Positions 17,460 through 28,187 of a stretch of 32,074 nucleotides of DNA are shown here, piece after piece. The notes below the pieces were generated by a model. It was not told the origin of the DNA and ran no database searches. It saw nothing but the letters and a program-made list of their open reading frames with translations. Source of the DNA: an uncultured Chlorobiaceae bacterium. GTDB taxonomy: Bacteria; Bacteroidota; Chlorobiia; Chlorobiales; Chlorobiaceae. Every line of letters begins with the position of its first letter. The first letter of the stretch is position 1. The position numbers and the translations under genes are program-made. The stretch lies in the NCBI GenBank assembly GCA_903882665.1, contig CAIRXW010000037.1, positions 1-32,074 on the forward strand. The letters run 5' to 3'.

Positions 17460-17689
17460 TAATGAAGACTCCGGGGCACAAATGGCGTGGATTGCTCTCG
17501 CGGTTCAGCCAGCGAAGCCAGTGACTCTGCTATAAAACTGACCGGCAAATCAGGGTTGTCAAGTGCCGCCCTGCCTACTCGTGCCCAGAACTCGATCTGA
17601 CCAGCAATAGAGCGATGCTCCAGCAGAGCGTCTTGCTTCGCTTGTTGATAGAGTTCCTGATTGATGCGTATTGAAGTACTAATCGACAT
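17459..17689 (-). CDS. ParD-like type II antitoxin
   Basis: A 76-residue protein beginning SISTSIRINQELYQQAKQDA, a ribbon-helix-helix-like N-terminus, followed by RSIAGQIEFWARVGRAALDNPDLP, which resembles the ParD-like antitoxin family (PF11903 type). It is the first gene of the pair and carries a good RBS (AAGGAT, eight bases before the ATG on the minus strand). A TATACT -10-like element lies at 17730-17735 (minus strand) with a poor -35. It probably represses its own operon. The pair is divergent from the thiC leader. Confidence 0.8.
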   Translation of the reverse strand: MSISTSIRINQELYQQAKQDALLEHRSIAGQIEFWARVGRAALDNPDLPVSFIAESLASLAEPREQSTPFVPRSLH

Positions 17690-17779
17690 TTTCTGAATCC
17701 TTGTTGAGTATGACTACATTTGTGGTAGAAGTATAACGAATATTTTGTAAAAATGGAACTGCACTCGCTCCCCTGCCCC

Positions 17780-17808
17780 TCAACCTCCCCCACGCTCTCT
17801 TGTATAAT
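17780..17808 (+). promoter_or_regulatory. Candidate promoter of thiC transcript
   Basis: A perfect TATAAT at 17803-17808 is preceded at 17 bases by a weak -35 match (TCAACC, 17780-17785). It lies about 37 bases upstream of the riboswitch aptamer, a sensible distance for the thiC leader. Confidence 0.5.
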
Positions 17809-17844
17809 CCCCTGAATTTAGGTATCATACGGTATAGTTTCTCA

Positions 17845-17941
17845 TCTTGGGGGTGCTGCCTCTTTTCCGCTCTGCTGCCGGGGAAAAGAGTGGGCTGAGA
17901 ATAGACCCTTGTAACTTGATGCAGGTAATGCTGACGCAAGA
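17845..17941 (+). promoter_or_regulatory. TPP riboswitch (THI element)
   Basis: The thiamine pyrophosphate aptamer is recognisable by its conserved elements: GGGGGTGC near 17849, the THI box CTGAGA at 17895-17900, ACCC at 17905-17908 and the AACTTGATGCAGGTAAT-type arm ending in GACGCAAGA. P1 is TCTTG (17845-17849) with CAAGA (17937-17941). P2 is GGGT with ACCC. P3 is CTCTTTTCC (17860-17868) with GGAAAAGAG (17882-17890). It precedes thiC by 88 bases and should lower thiC expression when TPP is abundant. No U-run terminator is visible in the 88 bases, so control may be at translation or through another switch. Confidence 0.93.
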
Positions 17942-17972
17942 AAAGATGAAGCCGGCTCTGTGTTTTCGGTGA

Positions 17973-19685
<1,713 letters not shown>

Positions 19686-19697
19686 ATCGAAGAGAAT

Positions 19698-20453
19698 TTA
19701 AAGCGAAGCGGCTTTGACAATAGCGACAAAATCGGCTGCATCAAGGCTGGCTCCCCCAATAAGACCACCATCAATATTCGGCATGGCAAAGAGTTCGGCT
19801 GCATTGGAGGGTTTGACACTTCCGCCGTACTGGATACGAAGCTTCTCTGCGGCTGTCGGGCCATAGAGTTCGCTGATAAGGGTGCGGATAAAGAGATGCA
19901 CCTCTTCGGCCTGTGCGGACGTTGCAGTTTTTCCTGTACCAATGGCCCAGACTGGCTCGTAGGCAATAACTATGGCACTGATATCGCTGATACCCTCAAG
20001 TCCTTCCCTTACCTGGGAGGAGATAACGGTTTCCATGACGCCGCCTTCACGCTCGGCAAGGGTTTCACCGACGCAGAGAATAACCTTCAACCCTTCTGAC
20101 AAGGCCTTTTTTACCCTCAAATTGACGGTTGCGTTGGTTTCTCCGAAATACTGGCGGCGCTCGGAATGACCAATGATCACGGAGGAACAGCCAACGGCAA
20201 GAATCATTCTGGCCGATACCTCTCCGGTGAATGCTCCATCATTTTCATAATGGCAGTTCTGGGCAACAAGCTGCACCTCACTGCCGGCAATCACCTTTTC
20301 TGTTGCATCAAGGGCAAGGAAGGTCGGTGCAATACCAACTTCACAGCCTGAAAATCCTTCTCCAAGTGCTTCAACAACTTCCGATGCAAGCTGCACCGAT
20401 TCGGCAACACTGTTGTTCATTTTCCAGTTGCCGACTACAATTTTTGTGCGCAT
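19698..20453 (-). CDS. tpiA: Triosephosphate isomerase
   Basis: Interconverts dihydroxyacetone phosphate and glyceraldehyde 3-phosphate in central carbon metabolism. The 251-residue protein has normal length. Active-site residues are visible: K11 in VVGNWKMN, His in VIIGHSERR and Glu in [15 protein letters not shown], with the phosphate-gripping loop [12 protein letters not shown]. The ATG at 20453 follows the small Sm-like gene by only six bases, suggesting that tpiA is the last gene of a greA / small gene / tpiA transcript. Confidence 0.98.
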   Translation of the reverse strand: MRTKIVVGNWKMNNSVAESVQLASEVVEALGEGFSGCEVGIAPTFLALDATEKVIAGSEVQLVAQNCHYENDGAFTGEVSARMILAVGCSSVIIGHSERRQYFGETNATVNLRVKKALSEGLKVILCVGETLAEREGGVMETVISSQVREGLEGISDISAIVIAYEPVWAIGTGKTATSAQAEEVHLFIRTLISELYGPTAAEKLRIQYGGSVKPSNAAELFAMPNIDGGLIGGASLDAADFVAIVKAASL

Positions 20454-20459
20454 AAGTTT

Positions 20460-20684
20460 TTAATAATCCGTTTTTATTTCACAGAATATCTGATCAATCT
20501 GATTGATGGCGAAGCTATGTTTGCCTGAACGGGCATCCTTGAGTTTCAGTTCACTGCTGTCGACAGCAATGACTGTTCCATGCCACACTCTCGCTTCGTT
20601 GGTTACCAGGTTTACCTCACGATTCAGCAGCTCCTGATTGCCGCCGATCCTGTCCTGACGATAGATGATTTGACGTTTCCCCAT
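20460..20684 (-). CDS. Small conserved-looking protein, possibly Sm-like beta barrel
   Basis: A 74-residue soluble protein with no family I can name. The central part (ARVWHGTVIAVDSSELKLKD, then SFAINQIDQIFCEIK) has the alternation of short beta strands and a turn found in LSm/Hfq-like or other small RNA/protein-binding barrels, which is a structural guess only. It is basic at the N-terminus (MGKRQIIYRQDR). It lies 45 bases after greA and six before tpiA on the same strand, so it is probably expressed with both. No clear RBS precedes its ATG at 20684. Confidence 0.65.
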   Translation of the reverse strand: MGKRQIIYRQDRIGGNQELLNREVNLVTNEARVWHGTVIAVDSSELKLKDARSGKHSFAINQIDQIFCEIKTDY

Positions 20685-20729
20685 GGGAGAGTTGATTTAA
20701 CTGGTTTTTGGGCTGGTTTTTGAGTTCAG

Positions 20730-21209
20730 CTACTTAACGAAAATTTCCAATATCTCAAAGTGAAGTTCCCCTTTGGGAACGACTATCTGAACTTTTTCAC
20801 CGACGGCTTTTCCAATCAATGCCCTTCCGACTGGAGAGCGAACGGAGATTTTGCCTGAATCGGTATCAGCCTCTTCGGAAGAGACCAGCGTATATTCAAT
20901 GATCTCTGTTGGATCATCAAGATTGCGGAGCTTGACTGAGGTCAGAATGTAAACCTTGTCAGTCTTGATCTGTTTCGGGTCAAGAATCGTGGCCGATGCG
21001 AGCTTGTTTTCGAGGTCGGCAATACGAGCCTCAGTGTGTGACTGCTCCTCTCTTGCGGCATCGTACTCTGCGTTTTCACTCAGATCACCATGAGCCCTTG
21101 CTTCAGCAATTTTTTCCAGAACTTCCCTTCTGGTTTGATGAACCAGCACGTATAATTCCTCTTTCAGCCGGTTATACCCATCATTGGTCAGGTAAATTCT
21201 GTCAGTCAT
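20730..21209 (-). CDS. greA: Transcription elongation factor GreA
   Basis: GreA rescues backtracked RNA polymerase by stimulating transcript cleavage. The 159-residue product has the N-terminal coiled coil (about 1-76, containing [20 protein letters not shown] with the acidic tip residues) and the C-terminal FKBP-like domain ([18 protein letters not shown]). The ATG at 21209 gives the canonical start MTDRIYLT with an AAGAG RBS; the frame is open 17 codons further upstream without homology. It is the first gene after the htrA terminator, so its promoter should lie between 21210 and about 21290. Confidence 0.97.
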   Translation of the reverse strand: MTDRIYLTNDGYNRLKEELYVLVHQTRREVLEKIAEARAHGDLSENAEYDAAREEQSHTEARIADLENKLASATILDPKQIKTDKVYILTSVKLRNLDDPTEIIEYTLVSSEEADTDSGKISVRSPVGRALIGKAVGEKVQIVVPKGELHFEILEIFVK

Positions 21210-21292
21210 CTCTTGTGCTGTTTTTGTTGAAAATAAAAGAAAATAACTCCATAACCGCAATTTGCAGGGGCCAACGGACAGGAAGGTAAACG

Positions 21293-21331
21293 AAAAAAAG
21301 TAAAGTCAGTTGCTCACCACTGACTTTACTT
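21293..21331 (-). terminator. Rho-independent terminator of trpE-htrA
   Basis: A perfect 13-bp stem (21298-21310 with 21319-21331, arm AAGTAAAGTCAGT) with an eight-base loop is followed on the minus strand by seven Ts (21293-21299). It lies 42 bases after the htrA stop and separates htrA from greA. Confidence 0.9.
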
Positions 21332-21372
21332 CAAATCAATGTACCATTCTTAATCCTTCAGGCAAAAAAACT

Positions 21373-22911
21373 TCACACATTAAAGGCAAAATATATTTTA
21401 TTGCCCTGCCTCTCAACCAGAAGAAAGAGGAGGTCGCCGCTTTTAATGTTTTTAACAAGGGCACTGTACCCGGCAAACGACGACAGGCTCTGGCGGTTCA
21501 GTGAAAGAATGACGTCACCACTCCGCAAACCGGCAAAGTATGCATTCGATGCAGGATCAATGGCCGTAATGACAACCTTGCCTGCAGCAGGATTCAGGTT
21601 CAGTCTCTTTGCCGTCTGGACTGTAAGTTCCTCTGCCCTGAAACCGAATACAGCAGGAATCTTCTGCTGATCATCGGTCATGGCAGCGGCGACGTTCCTT
21701 GCCGGCTGCTCTTCAAGACGAACCTGAAAAAGCCTGATTGTTCCATTCCTGAGCACCCTGAACTTCACGGTCGATCCGGGCGACTGACTGGAAATGGCGT
21801 TGCGCAGTTCATTGCTGCCTTTAACTTTGCTATCGTTAAAGTCCACAATAACATCACCGGTTTTTATACCAATCTTCGCAGCAGGACTTCCTTCAACAAC
21901 CGTTCCGACAAGTGCACCTTCTCCAGCCTTCAGATGCATCGCTTTGGCAATATTCTCATCGATATTCTGGATAGTCACTCCGAGATAGCCTCGGGCAACC
22001 TTTCCGGTCGTGATCAGCGCGGTCATCACTTTTTGAGCCATATTTGAGGGCACGGCAAAACCTATTCCCTCAAATCCACCGGTGCGGCTCGCAATGGCCG
22101 TATTGATACCGACAAGTTCGCCGTTGATGTTGACCAGAGGACCGCCGGAATTCCCCGGGTTGATGGCTGCATCGGTCTGGATGAAGTCCTCATAATCGGC
22201 CAGTCCGACATTGGCGCGCCCTTTGGCGCTGACAATACCCTGGGTAACGGTTCTGGCAAAATTTTCACCAAGAGGACTTCCGATAGCAATAACCCATTCA
22301 CCGACCCTGAGTTTGTCACTGTCACCAATCAGGATTGGTTTGAGATCTTTTGCGTTGACCTTGATAACGGCAAGATCAGTTTTTGAATCCTTGCCGATGA
22401 CTTTGGCCTCAATCTTCCTGTTATCGAAGGTCCGGATATAGAGCTCGTCGGCACCATCGATCACATGATTGTTGGTGAGGATATAGCCATCATGCGTGAC
22501 GATGACCCCCGAACCAATGCCTTGCTGAACCTCTTTGTGGCCTCTTCCGGAACCACTCTGAGGCGTATCAAAAAAGTCATTGAACGGACGACCGAAAAAA
22601 TCATCAAAGGGTCGCCCGAAAAAACCAAACGGAGAGACAACTCGCAGATTCACCGTTTTTTCAGTGAAAATCGTCACCACTGACGGGGTTGCCGACTCGG
22701 CAATCTGAACAAATGCATCGTTAAAGCCTTTGAGCGACTGAACAGGATAGTTTTCGATATTGTTTGTCGCTGTGGCAAAATTAGGTCTGTTGGAGAGGCT
22801 CAATCCCTTGGTCGAAAGGTTGAACTCAACATTGGAAAAGATAAGTGCGCCAACGGCTATACCTGCAAAAACAAGAAGCAGGTATTTCATGATTGCTTGT
22901 TTCTTGTTCAT
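21373..22911 (-). CDS. htrA: Do/HtrA-family periplasmic serine protease with two PDZ domains
   Basis: A periplasmic quality-control protease/chaperone of the DegP/DegQ type, 512 residues from the ATG at 22911. An N-terminal hydrophobic segment (MKYLLLVFAGIAVGALIF) serves as signal or anchor. The catalytic triad is H149 (TNNHVIDGADE), D179 (KTDLAVIKV) and S255 (GNSGGPLV). Two PDZ domains follow (GYLGVTIQNI, with AAKIGIKTGDVIVDF; and the C-terminal AYFAGLRSGDVILSL). A short tandem repeat FFGRPFDD/FFGRPFND (about 98-113) lies in the loop before the protease core. The frame extends to a TTG at 22977, but that would overlap trpE. The gap to trpE is 34 bases and there is a shared terminator downstream. 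Confidence 0.95.
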   Translation of the reverse strand: MNKKQAIMKYLLLVFAGIAVGALIFSNVEFNLSTKGLSLSNRPNFATATNNIENYPVQSLKGFNDAFVQIAESATPSVVTIFTEKTVNLRVVSPFGFFGRPFDDFFGRPFNDFFDTPQSGSGRGHKEVQQGIGSGVIVTHDGYILTNNHVIDGADELYIRTFDNRKIEAKVIGKDSKTDLAVIKVNAKDLKPILIGDSDKLRVGEWVIAIGSPLGENFARTVTQGIVSAKGRANVGLADYEDFIQTDAAINPGNSGGPLVNINGELVGINTAIASRTGGFEGIGFAVPSNMAQKVMTALITTGKVARGYLGVTIQNIDENIAKAMHLKAGEGALVGTVVEGSPAAKIGIKTGDVIVDFNDSKVKGSNELRNAISSQSPGSTVKFRVLRNGTIRLFQVRLEEQPARNVAAAMTDDQQKIPAVFGFRAEELTVQTAKRLNLNPAAGKVVITAIDPASNAYFAGLRSGDVILSLNRQSLSSFAGYSALVKNIKSGDLLFLLVERQGNKIYFAFNV

Positions 22912-22945
22912 CGGTTCTTTACGGGGTTTTATGTTATGGTTGTGA

Positions 22946-24442
22946 TTATGGTTCTGATAAAGCCTCGATGTTTTCAACGGCAGTTAATCCCGCCTTCATT
23001 TTATTCATGGTCTCTTCGTATTCAGATTCGGGTTTTGAATCGGCCACAATGCCCCCGGCTGCCTGAAAATAGATGGTGCTATCTTCTATCACCATCGTCC
23101 GGATTGCAATCGCAGTCGTAAGATTTCCCTTGAAATCAAGGAATCCAACTGCACCACCATACAAGCCCCTTTTCTCCTTTTCAAGCTCATAGATAATCTC
23201 CATGGCACGAACCTTGGGTGCGCCCGTAAGGGTACCTGCCGGAAAACATGACCAGAAAGCGTCCATGGCACCAAGTTCGTCGCGAAGCTCACCGCGAACA
23301 TTACTGACAATATGCATCACGTGAGAGTATTTTTCAACAACCATCATCTCATTGGTCTCGACTGTACCGATTTTGGCGATTCTGCCGATATCGTTCCGGC
23401 TCAAATCGATGAGCATCAAATGCTCGGCCAGCTCTTTTTCATCGGCAAGAAGTTCGCGGGCGTTACGTTCATCCTCTTCAAACGTGCTTCCGCGATGCCT
23501 TGTCCCTGCAATTGGACGGGTATCAACAATACGACGCCCCTGGCTGTTACGCTCAACCTTGACCAGCAGTTCGGGTGATGAGCCGACAATTTCAAACTCC
23601 TTCAGATCAAAGTAATAGAGATAGGGAGAGGGGTTGATCGTTCTCAGCATCCGGTAGACATCGAAAGGACGGGTATTGAGCGGACGGCGGAGTCGCTGTG
23701 AAATCTGTACCTGAAAAATATCTCCCGCAAGAATATACTCTTTTGCCTTTTCCACCTTCTGCAGGTACTCCTCTCTGGTTGTATTGGAAACGACCTGCTC
23801 CGGTCGCTCGGCCTGAAAAACAATCTCCTCACGCTGCAGTGGCCGGAACATCTGTTCGGCTATCAGCTCTATGTTTTTCAATGCCGCAGGCTTGTCACTC
23901 TCGTCAAGGTAATTGGAAACAATGAAGACCTTGCGCATGATATTGTCGAAAACTACAAGGGTATCACAGAAGAGCAGAAAAATATCAGGCATTCCTGCCG
24001 GATCAGGCAGTTCTGGTTTTGGAATCTTTTCGACAAGATGCATGGCATCGTATCCAAAATAGCCGAAAACACCGGAGGTGATCATCTGGGGTGTCCCATT
24101 CTTTTTTCTCGGTATCTCCTCACTGTCAAATGCAGAAAGAGTACGGTCAATCTTCAGGCGAAGGTTGGGTTCCTCTCCGGCAATTCTGCCAAGATCACTG
24201 AATTTTTCATCAAGAATTTCAAGATCAGCCGTTCCATCAACGAAACCACGGAGGATAGCGACCGGATCAATGGCGATATAGGAAAAGCGGGCAAGAAGCT
24301 CCTCACCCTCCACCGATTCGAGCAGGCATGAGTAAGGGCGACGAAGTTTAAGATAGACTGAAACCGGCGTTTCGGTATCGGCATGTACCTCCTTGAAAAG
24401 CGGCTTGAGGCAATAGGATGCATGCCTTTGATTTTCTTGCAT
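22946..24442 (-). CDS. trpE: Anthranilate synthase component I
   Basis: TrpE makes anthranilate from chorismate with ammonia supplied by TrpG, the first step of tryptophan synthesis. The 498-residue product has the N-terminal regulatory region including LLESVEGEELLARFSYI, where LLES is the tryptophan-feedback motif, and the chorismate-binding core with SSPELLVKVE, PIAGTRHRG, LIDLSRNDIGRIA and FPAGTLTGAPKVRAMEI. Length and the LLES motif favour TrpE over PabB. No trpG or other trp gene is adjacent; htrA follows after 34 bases. No attenuator-like leader was recognised in the 124 bases between it and the divergent small gene. Confidence 0.95.
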   Translation of the reverse strand: MQENQRHASYCLKPLFKEVHADTETPVSVYLKLRRPYSCLLESVEGEELLARFSYIAIDPVAILRGFVDGTADLEILDEKFSDLGRIAGEEPNLRLKIDRTLSAFDSEEIPRKKNGTPQMITSGVFGYFGYDAMHLVEKIPKPELPDPAGMPDIFLLFCDTLVVFDNIMRKVFIVSNYLDESDKPAALKNIELIAEQMFRPLQREEIVFQAERPEQVVSNTTREEYLQKVEKAKEYILAGDIFQVQISQRLRRPLNTRPFDVYRMLRTINPSPYLYYFDLKEFEIVGSSPELLVKVERNSQGRRIVDTRPIAGTRHRGSTFEEDERNARELLADEKELAEHLMLIDLSRNDIGRIAKIGTVETNEMMVVEKYSHVMHIVSNVRGELRDELGAMDAFWSCFPAGTLTGAPKVRAMEIIYELEKEKRGLYGGAVGFLDFKGNLTTAIAIRTMVIEDSTIYFQAAGGIVADSKPESEYEETMNKMKAGLTAVENIEALSEP

Positions 24443-24566
24443 AAAAGCAGTGAGCTAAACTGGTTATTGTTTACCTTGTTACCTTGTTGTACAATAAAGG
24501 GATTTGTGTCGATAAAAAAAGAGCTCCGGCGAGACCCTCCGGAAAAGACGAAACACAAAAGTAATC

Positions 24567-24995
24567 ATGGTACCCCGTTTTCCTCACAGTAAGTTCGTGA
24601 TAAACTGGCTGAAAGCTCTGATGCTCTCCCCAGGTATGCTCTTTCCTGCTTCATATCTTCTGATCTATCTTTCCACCAATATCTACCTGAACGCCGATTT
24701 CAAAAAGAACCTTTCCCGATCGATAACCCAGGTAACCGGAAACAGGTGGCAGATCAGCATCAATTCACTGACCTCTGGCCTGGTTCTTGACTCGGTGACG
24801 CTCAATCATATTGAACTAACGCCCGTTGTTCGACCTCAAAACAGCACGCAACATGCCACTCATGCCATTACCATAACATCCCTCAAAATAGCCTGCCCTG
24901 AACTTCAGAATATTCTTTTCAGCCGTAAAGAACGACTCTCTTCAACACAAGCGGTCTGCGAAAAAATTCTTTCCGACAAGCGCCTCGCTCAGTGA
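24567..24995 (+). CDS. Hypothetical membrane-anchored protein, AsmA-like N-terminal character
   Basis: A 142-residue protein with one hydrophobic anchor (about 20-38, MLSPGMLFPASYLLIYLS) followed by an extracytoplasmic domain. The stretch after the anchor (FKKNLSRSITQVTGNRWQI, then SLTSGLVLDSVTLNHIEL) resembles the first repeat of AsmA/DUF748-type proteins, in which a helix is followed by short beta strands, but the protein ends far earlier than those families. This is a weak analogy. It is divergent from trpE and its stop overlaps the convergent lepB stop by seven bases. Confidence 0.6.
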   Translation: MVPRFPHSKFVINWLKALMLSPGMLFPASYLLIYLSTNIYLNADFKKNLSRSITQVTGNRWQISINSLTSGLVLDSVTLNHIELTPVVRPQNSTQHATHAITITSLKIACPELQNILFSRKERLSSTQAVCEKILSDKRLAQ

Positions 24996-25819
24996 ACCAT
25001 CAACCCCGGCCGCGTCCACCTTATCGAGCCAAGTTTGCCGATAGGGTCAGTGAGCAACGAGATATCAGGATCCCACGACCAATAGACCATCAAAGCCTGA
25101 CCGACCAGATCCTTTTCCGGCAAAAAGCCCCAGAAGCGACTGTCGAGGCTGTTATCACGATTGTCACCCATTGCAAAGTAGTAGTTTGCCTGAACGGTAT
25201 ATTGCTGAACAGGAGAACCGTCAACAAAGACCTCCCTTCCCTGCAAGCTCACCTCATGCCCTTCATCAGCAACAAGTGAACTGTAGAGCGGATAGGTTGC
25301 CGCTGTGAGCTGCACAACATCCCCCTTGCGCGGAATGCGTATCGGGCCGTAGTTATCCTTGTTGAAATTGGAAAACTGCGGGAAAATCATGTAATCTCCG
25401 CTTCCGGCGGGCTCACGATTTCCGATAAACTGTGCATGTTCCGGCAGAGTCGCCGGTTTTTTATTGATAAAGAGTTGGTGGTCATGAATCTCAAGGATAT
25501 CACCGCTGATGGCAACACAACGCTTGATATAGTTCAGTGAACGATCTTTGGGATACTTGAAGACGATGATGTCGCCGCGATCAACCTTGTCAACTCCTGG
25601 CAGACGAATTTCGGTAAAGGGAATTTTGGGCCCGTAGACATATTTGTTGACAAAAAGAAAATCGCCTGCAAGCAACGTACTCTCCATTGATCCGGTTGGA
25701 ATACGGTAGGATTCAACCACAAAAACCCGAAGAACCGTTGCAAATATCGCAGCAATAATAAGGGCTTCAAACCACTCCCTTGAATGTTTTTTCCCCGGTT
25801 TACCCTTCTGAATATTCAA
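24989..25819 (-). CDS. lepB: Signal peptidase I
   Basis: Type I leader peptidase, cleaving signal peptides from exported proteins at the outer face of the inner membrane. The 276-residue protein has one N-terminal transmembrane helix (about 18-36). The catalytic Ser is S44 (PTGSMESTLL) and the general-base Lys is K99 (NYIKRCVAISGD); the C-terminal box GDNRDNSLDSR is present. An insert of about 60 residues lies between the K99 box and GDNRDNS, as in many type I enzymes. No in-frame ATG exists upstream of S44's own Met; the best start is TTG at 25817-25819. It follows lepA by 54 bases, the classic lepA-lepB order. Confidence 0.95.
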   Translation of the reverse strand: MNIQKGKPGKKHSREWFEALIIAAIFATVLRVFVVESYRIPTGSMESTLLAGDFLFVNKYVYGPKIPFTEIRLPGVDKVDRGDIIVFKYPKDRSLNYIKRCVAISGDILEIHDHQLFINKKPATLPEHAQFIGNREPAGSGDYMIFPQFSNFNKDNYGPIRIPRKGDVVQLTAATYPLYSSLVADEGHEVSLQGREVFVDGSPVQQYTVQANYYFAMGDNRDNSLDSRFWGFLPEKDLVGQALMVYWSWDPDISLLTDPIGKLGSIRWTRPGLMVH

Positions 25820-25873
25820 TGATGCAGCATTTAATCGTTATTAAAAACAAGGTACGGTATCGCAATGAGATCG

Positions 25874-27691
25874 TTATTCATCGATATTCAACAATGCAAG
25901 GAAGGCCTCCTGGGGAACCTCTACCCTGCCAACCTGCTTCATCCTCTTTTTACCCTCTTTCTGTTTTTCAAGCAGCTTGCGCTTTCGGCTGATATCACCG
26001 CCATAGCATTTGGCCAGCACGTTTTTGCGCATCGCCGATATGGTTTCGCGCGAAATAACCTTGCTGCCGATGGCGGCCTGAATAGCCACTTCATACATCT
26101 GCTTGGGAATAATCCCTTTCAGTTTCAGGCAGAGCTTCTTGCCCCAGTCGTAGGCCTTTGAGCGATGGACGACAATCGAGAGCGCGTCAACCGTTTCGCC
26201 GTTCAGCAGCACATCGAGCTTGACCAGATCAGATTCACGATAACCGATGTACTCGTAATCCATTGATGCATAACCTTTTGAAATTGATTTGAGGCGATCG
26301 TGAAAATCAAAGACAATTTCAGCCAGCGGAAACTCGAAGTGCATAATCACCCTTGTGGTGTCGAGATAATCGGTATTCTTGTACTCGCCGCGACGCTCCA
26401 TACCAAGCTTCATGATGTTGCCGATATAGTCGGAACGCGTAATGATCTGCATCGTTACATAAGGCTCTTCAACCAGGCTTAATCGCCCTGTTTCGGGCAT
26501 TTTGGAGGGATTGTCAACAATGACAACCTCACCATTGGTCATGACAACCCGGTACTCGACGTTCGGCACCGTGGTAATGATATTGACATTGTATTCCCGC
26601 TCAAGACGTTCCTGGATGATCTCCATGTGGAGCAAACCAAGAAATCCGCAACGGAAGCCGAAACCGAGGGCCACGGAGGTTTCGGGGGTATAGACAAGCG
26701 ATGCATCATTCAGTGCAAGCTTTTCGAGCGACTCGCGAAGATCCTCAAATTCATTGGAGTTGATCGGATAAAGTCCGCTGAAGACCATCGGTTTTACCTC
26801 CTTGTAACCCGCAAGACGTTCGTGAGCAGGATTATCGACAAGGGTGACGGTATCGCCAACCTTGGCATCCTTGACATCCTTGATGGAGCAGATCAGATAG
26901 CCTACATCTCCGGATTCAAGAGATAATTTTGGCTGCCGTTTCATGCTCATGGTACCGATTTCGTCCGCAAGAAAAATCTTGTTGCTGGCAAAAAATTTGA
27001 CCCTGTCACCCTTTTTCAGCGATCCCTCCACAATGCGAAGATAAATCACCGCACCCCGATAAGCATCAAAGACCGAGTCAAAAATAAGGGCCCGCAAGGG
27101 AAGGTGATTGTTGTCGGCTGGTGCAGGAATACGCTTGACAATAGCCTCAATGAGTTCATCGACACCGATACCGGCTTTGGCCGAAACCTGAATAATCTCC
27201 TCACGCTGGATACCGATAAGATCCATGATCTGACGGGCAACACCCTCGACATCGGATGAGGGAAGATCAATTTTATTGATGACCGGAATAATATCAAGCC
27301 CGGCATCAAGGGCAAGGTAGAGGTTGGCAATGGTCTGCGCCTCTACTCCCTGGGTGGCATCAACAATAAGGAGAGCCCCTTCGCAAGCGGCAAGAGAGCG
27401 TGAAACTTCATAACTGAAATCAACGTGACCAGGGGTATCAATAAGATTGAGCGTGTATTCAAGACCATCTGCAGCTTTGTATTTCATCTGGATGGCATGG
27501 CTTTTTATGGTAATGCCACGCTCACGCTCAAGATCCATATCATCAAGAACCTGTGCGGAAGCCATCTGGGTGCGGTCAAGCGTATGCGTTATTTCGAGCA
27601 GGCGGTCAGCCAGTGTGGATTTTCCGTGATCGATATGTGCGATAATGCAGAAGTTCCTGATGCGGTTGACCTCTGTACTGGGCAGAGCCAT
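25874..27691 (-). CDS. lepA: Elongation factor 4 (LepA)
   Basis: A translational GTPase that back-translocates or remodels ribosomes under stress. The 605-residue protein has the usual length. G motifs: G1 [10 protein letters not shown]2 region [12 protein letters not shown]3 DTPGHVDF and G4 NKIDLP. The C-terminal LepA-specific domain is present, with [16 protein letters not shown] and a basic tail ([11 protein letters not shown]). The ATG at 27691 gives the normal N-terminus. It is the upstream gene of the lepA-lepB pair. Confidence 0.98.
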   Translation of the reverse strand: MALPSTEVNRIRNFCIIAHIDHGKSTLADRLLEITHTLDRTQMASAQVLDDMDLERERGITIKSHAIQMKYKAADGLEYTLNLIDTPGHVDFSYEVSRSLAACEGALLIVDATQGVEAQTIANLYLALDAGLDIIPVINKIDLPSSDVEGVARQIMDLIGIQREEIIQVSAKAGIGVDELIEAIVKRIPAPADNNHLPLRALIFDSVFDAYRGAVIYLRIVEGSLKKGDRVKFFASNKIFLADEIGTMSMKRQPKLSLESGDVGYLICSIKDVKDAKVGDTVTLVDNPAHERLAGYKEVKPMVFSGLYPINSNEFEDLRESLEKLALNDASLVYTPETSVALGFGFRCGFLGLLHMEIIQERLEREYNVNIITTVPNVEYRVVMTNGEVVIVDNPSKMPETGRLSLVEEPYVTMQIITRSDYIGNIMKLGMERRGEYKNTDYLDTTRVIMHFEFPLAEIVFDFHDRLKSISKGYASMDYEYIGYRESDLVKLDVLLNGETVDALSIVVHRSKAYDWGKKLCLKLKGIIPKQMYEVAIQAAIGSKVISRETISAMRKNVLAKCYGGDISRKRKLLEKQKEGKKRMKQVGRVEVPQEAFLALLNIDE

Positions 27692-28187
27692 AAAAAGAGC
27701 GTTTTATTCCTGGTAAAAAAATTCAAGGTGAGAATATAAGCAAATTATACAATTGTGCCGACCAAGAGTCGTAAGAGAAGCTCTAATGCTGTTTCAGAAC
27801 CATTTTCAAGCTTTCAACCTGTCGGGAACACATCATTGGTAGCCACATGGAGCGCCCCTCTTTTTTTTCAGGCCATCTTGTTGACCCCCTCCCAAGCACT
27901 CCATAATAAGATGCCTCTTCTTCCTATAGCAACAACATGACGATAACAGGTTCTTGTACCAAAAATCGCTGCTACATTGAAATGGCGATAATGCGCTGAA
28001 AAACAAGATTATACGCAACAAAGACGAATTATGTACAGTATAAATACTTTTTTCAAATTTAATCTTTATATTGCAGATGTTTGGAGATTAGTTTTAAAGG
28101 CAAATACAAACATGAAGTCATCGAGTTCAGAAAGCCGTCTAAACGATTAATCCGTTAAAGGTTAACTAAAAAAAGGAGTAATTAATC
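27692..28187. other. 496-base intergenic region upstream of the 100-aa gene
   Basis: No convincing gene is present; both strands show only short frames without protein character. The left part must contain the lepA promoter (minus strand). The right part is AT-rich and holds the leader of the 100-aa gene: a possible promoter (TTGCAG 28071-28076, 16 bases, TTTAAA 28093-28098), a 12-codon open frame (28112-28150), and a strong RBS AAGGAG at 28173-28178. Confidence 0.5.

Noticed and set aside
27833-28021. 62-codon minus-strand frame upstream of lepA
   Set aside because: Composition is unlike a protein, there is no RBS, and it overlaps probable promoter sequence.
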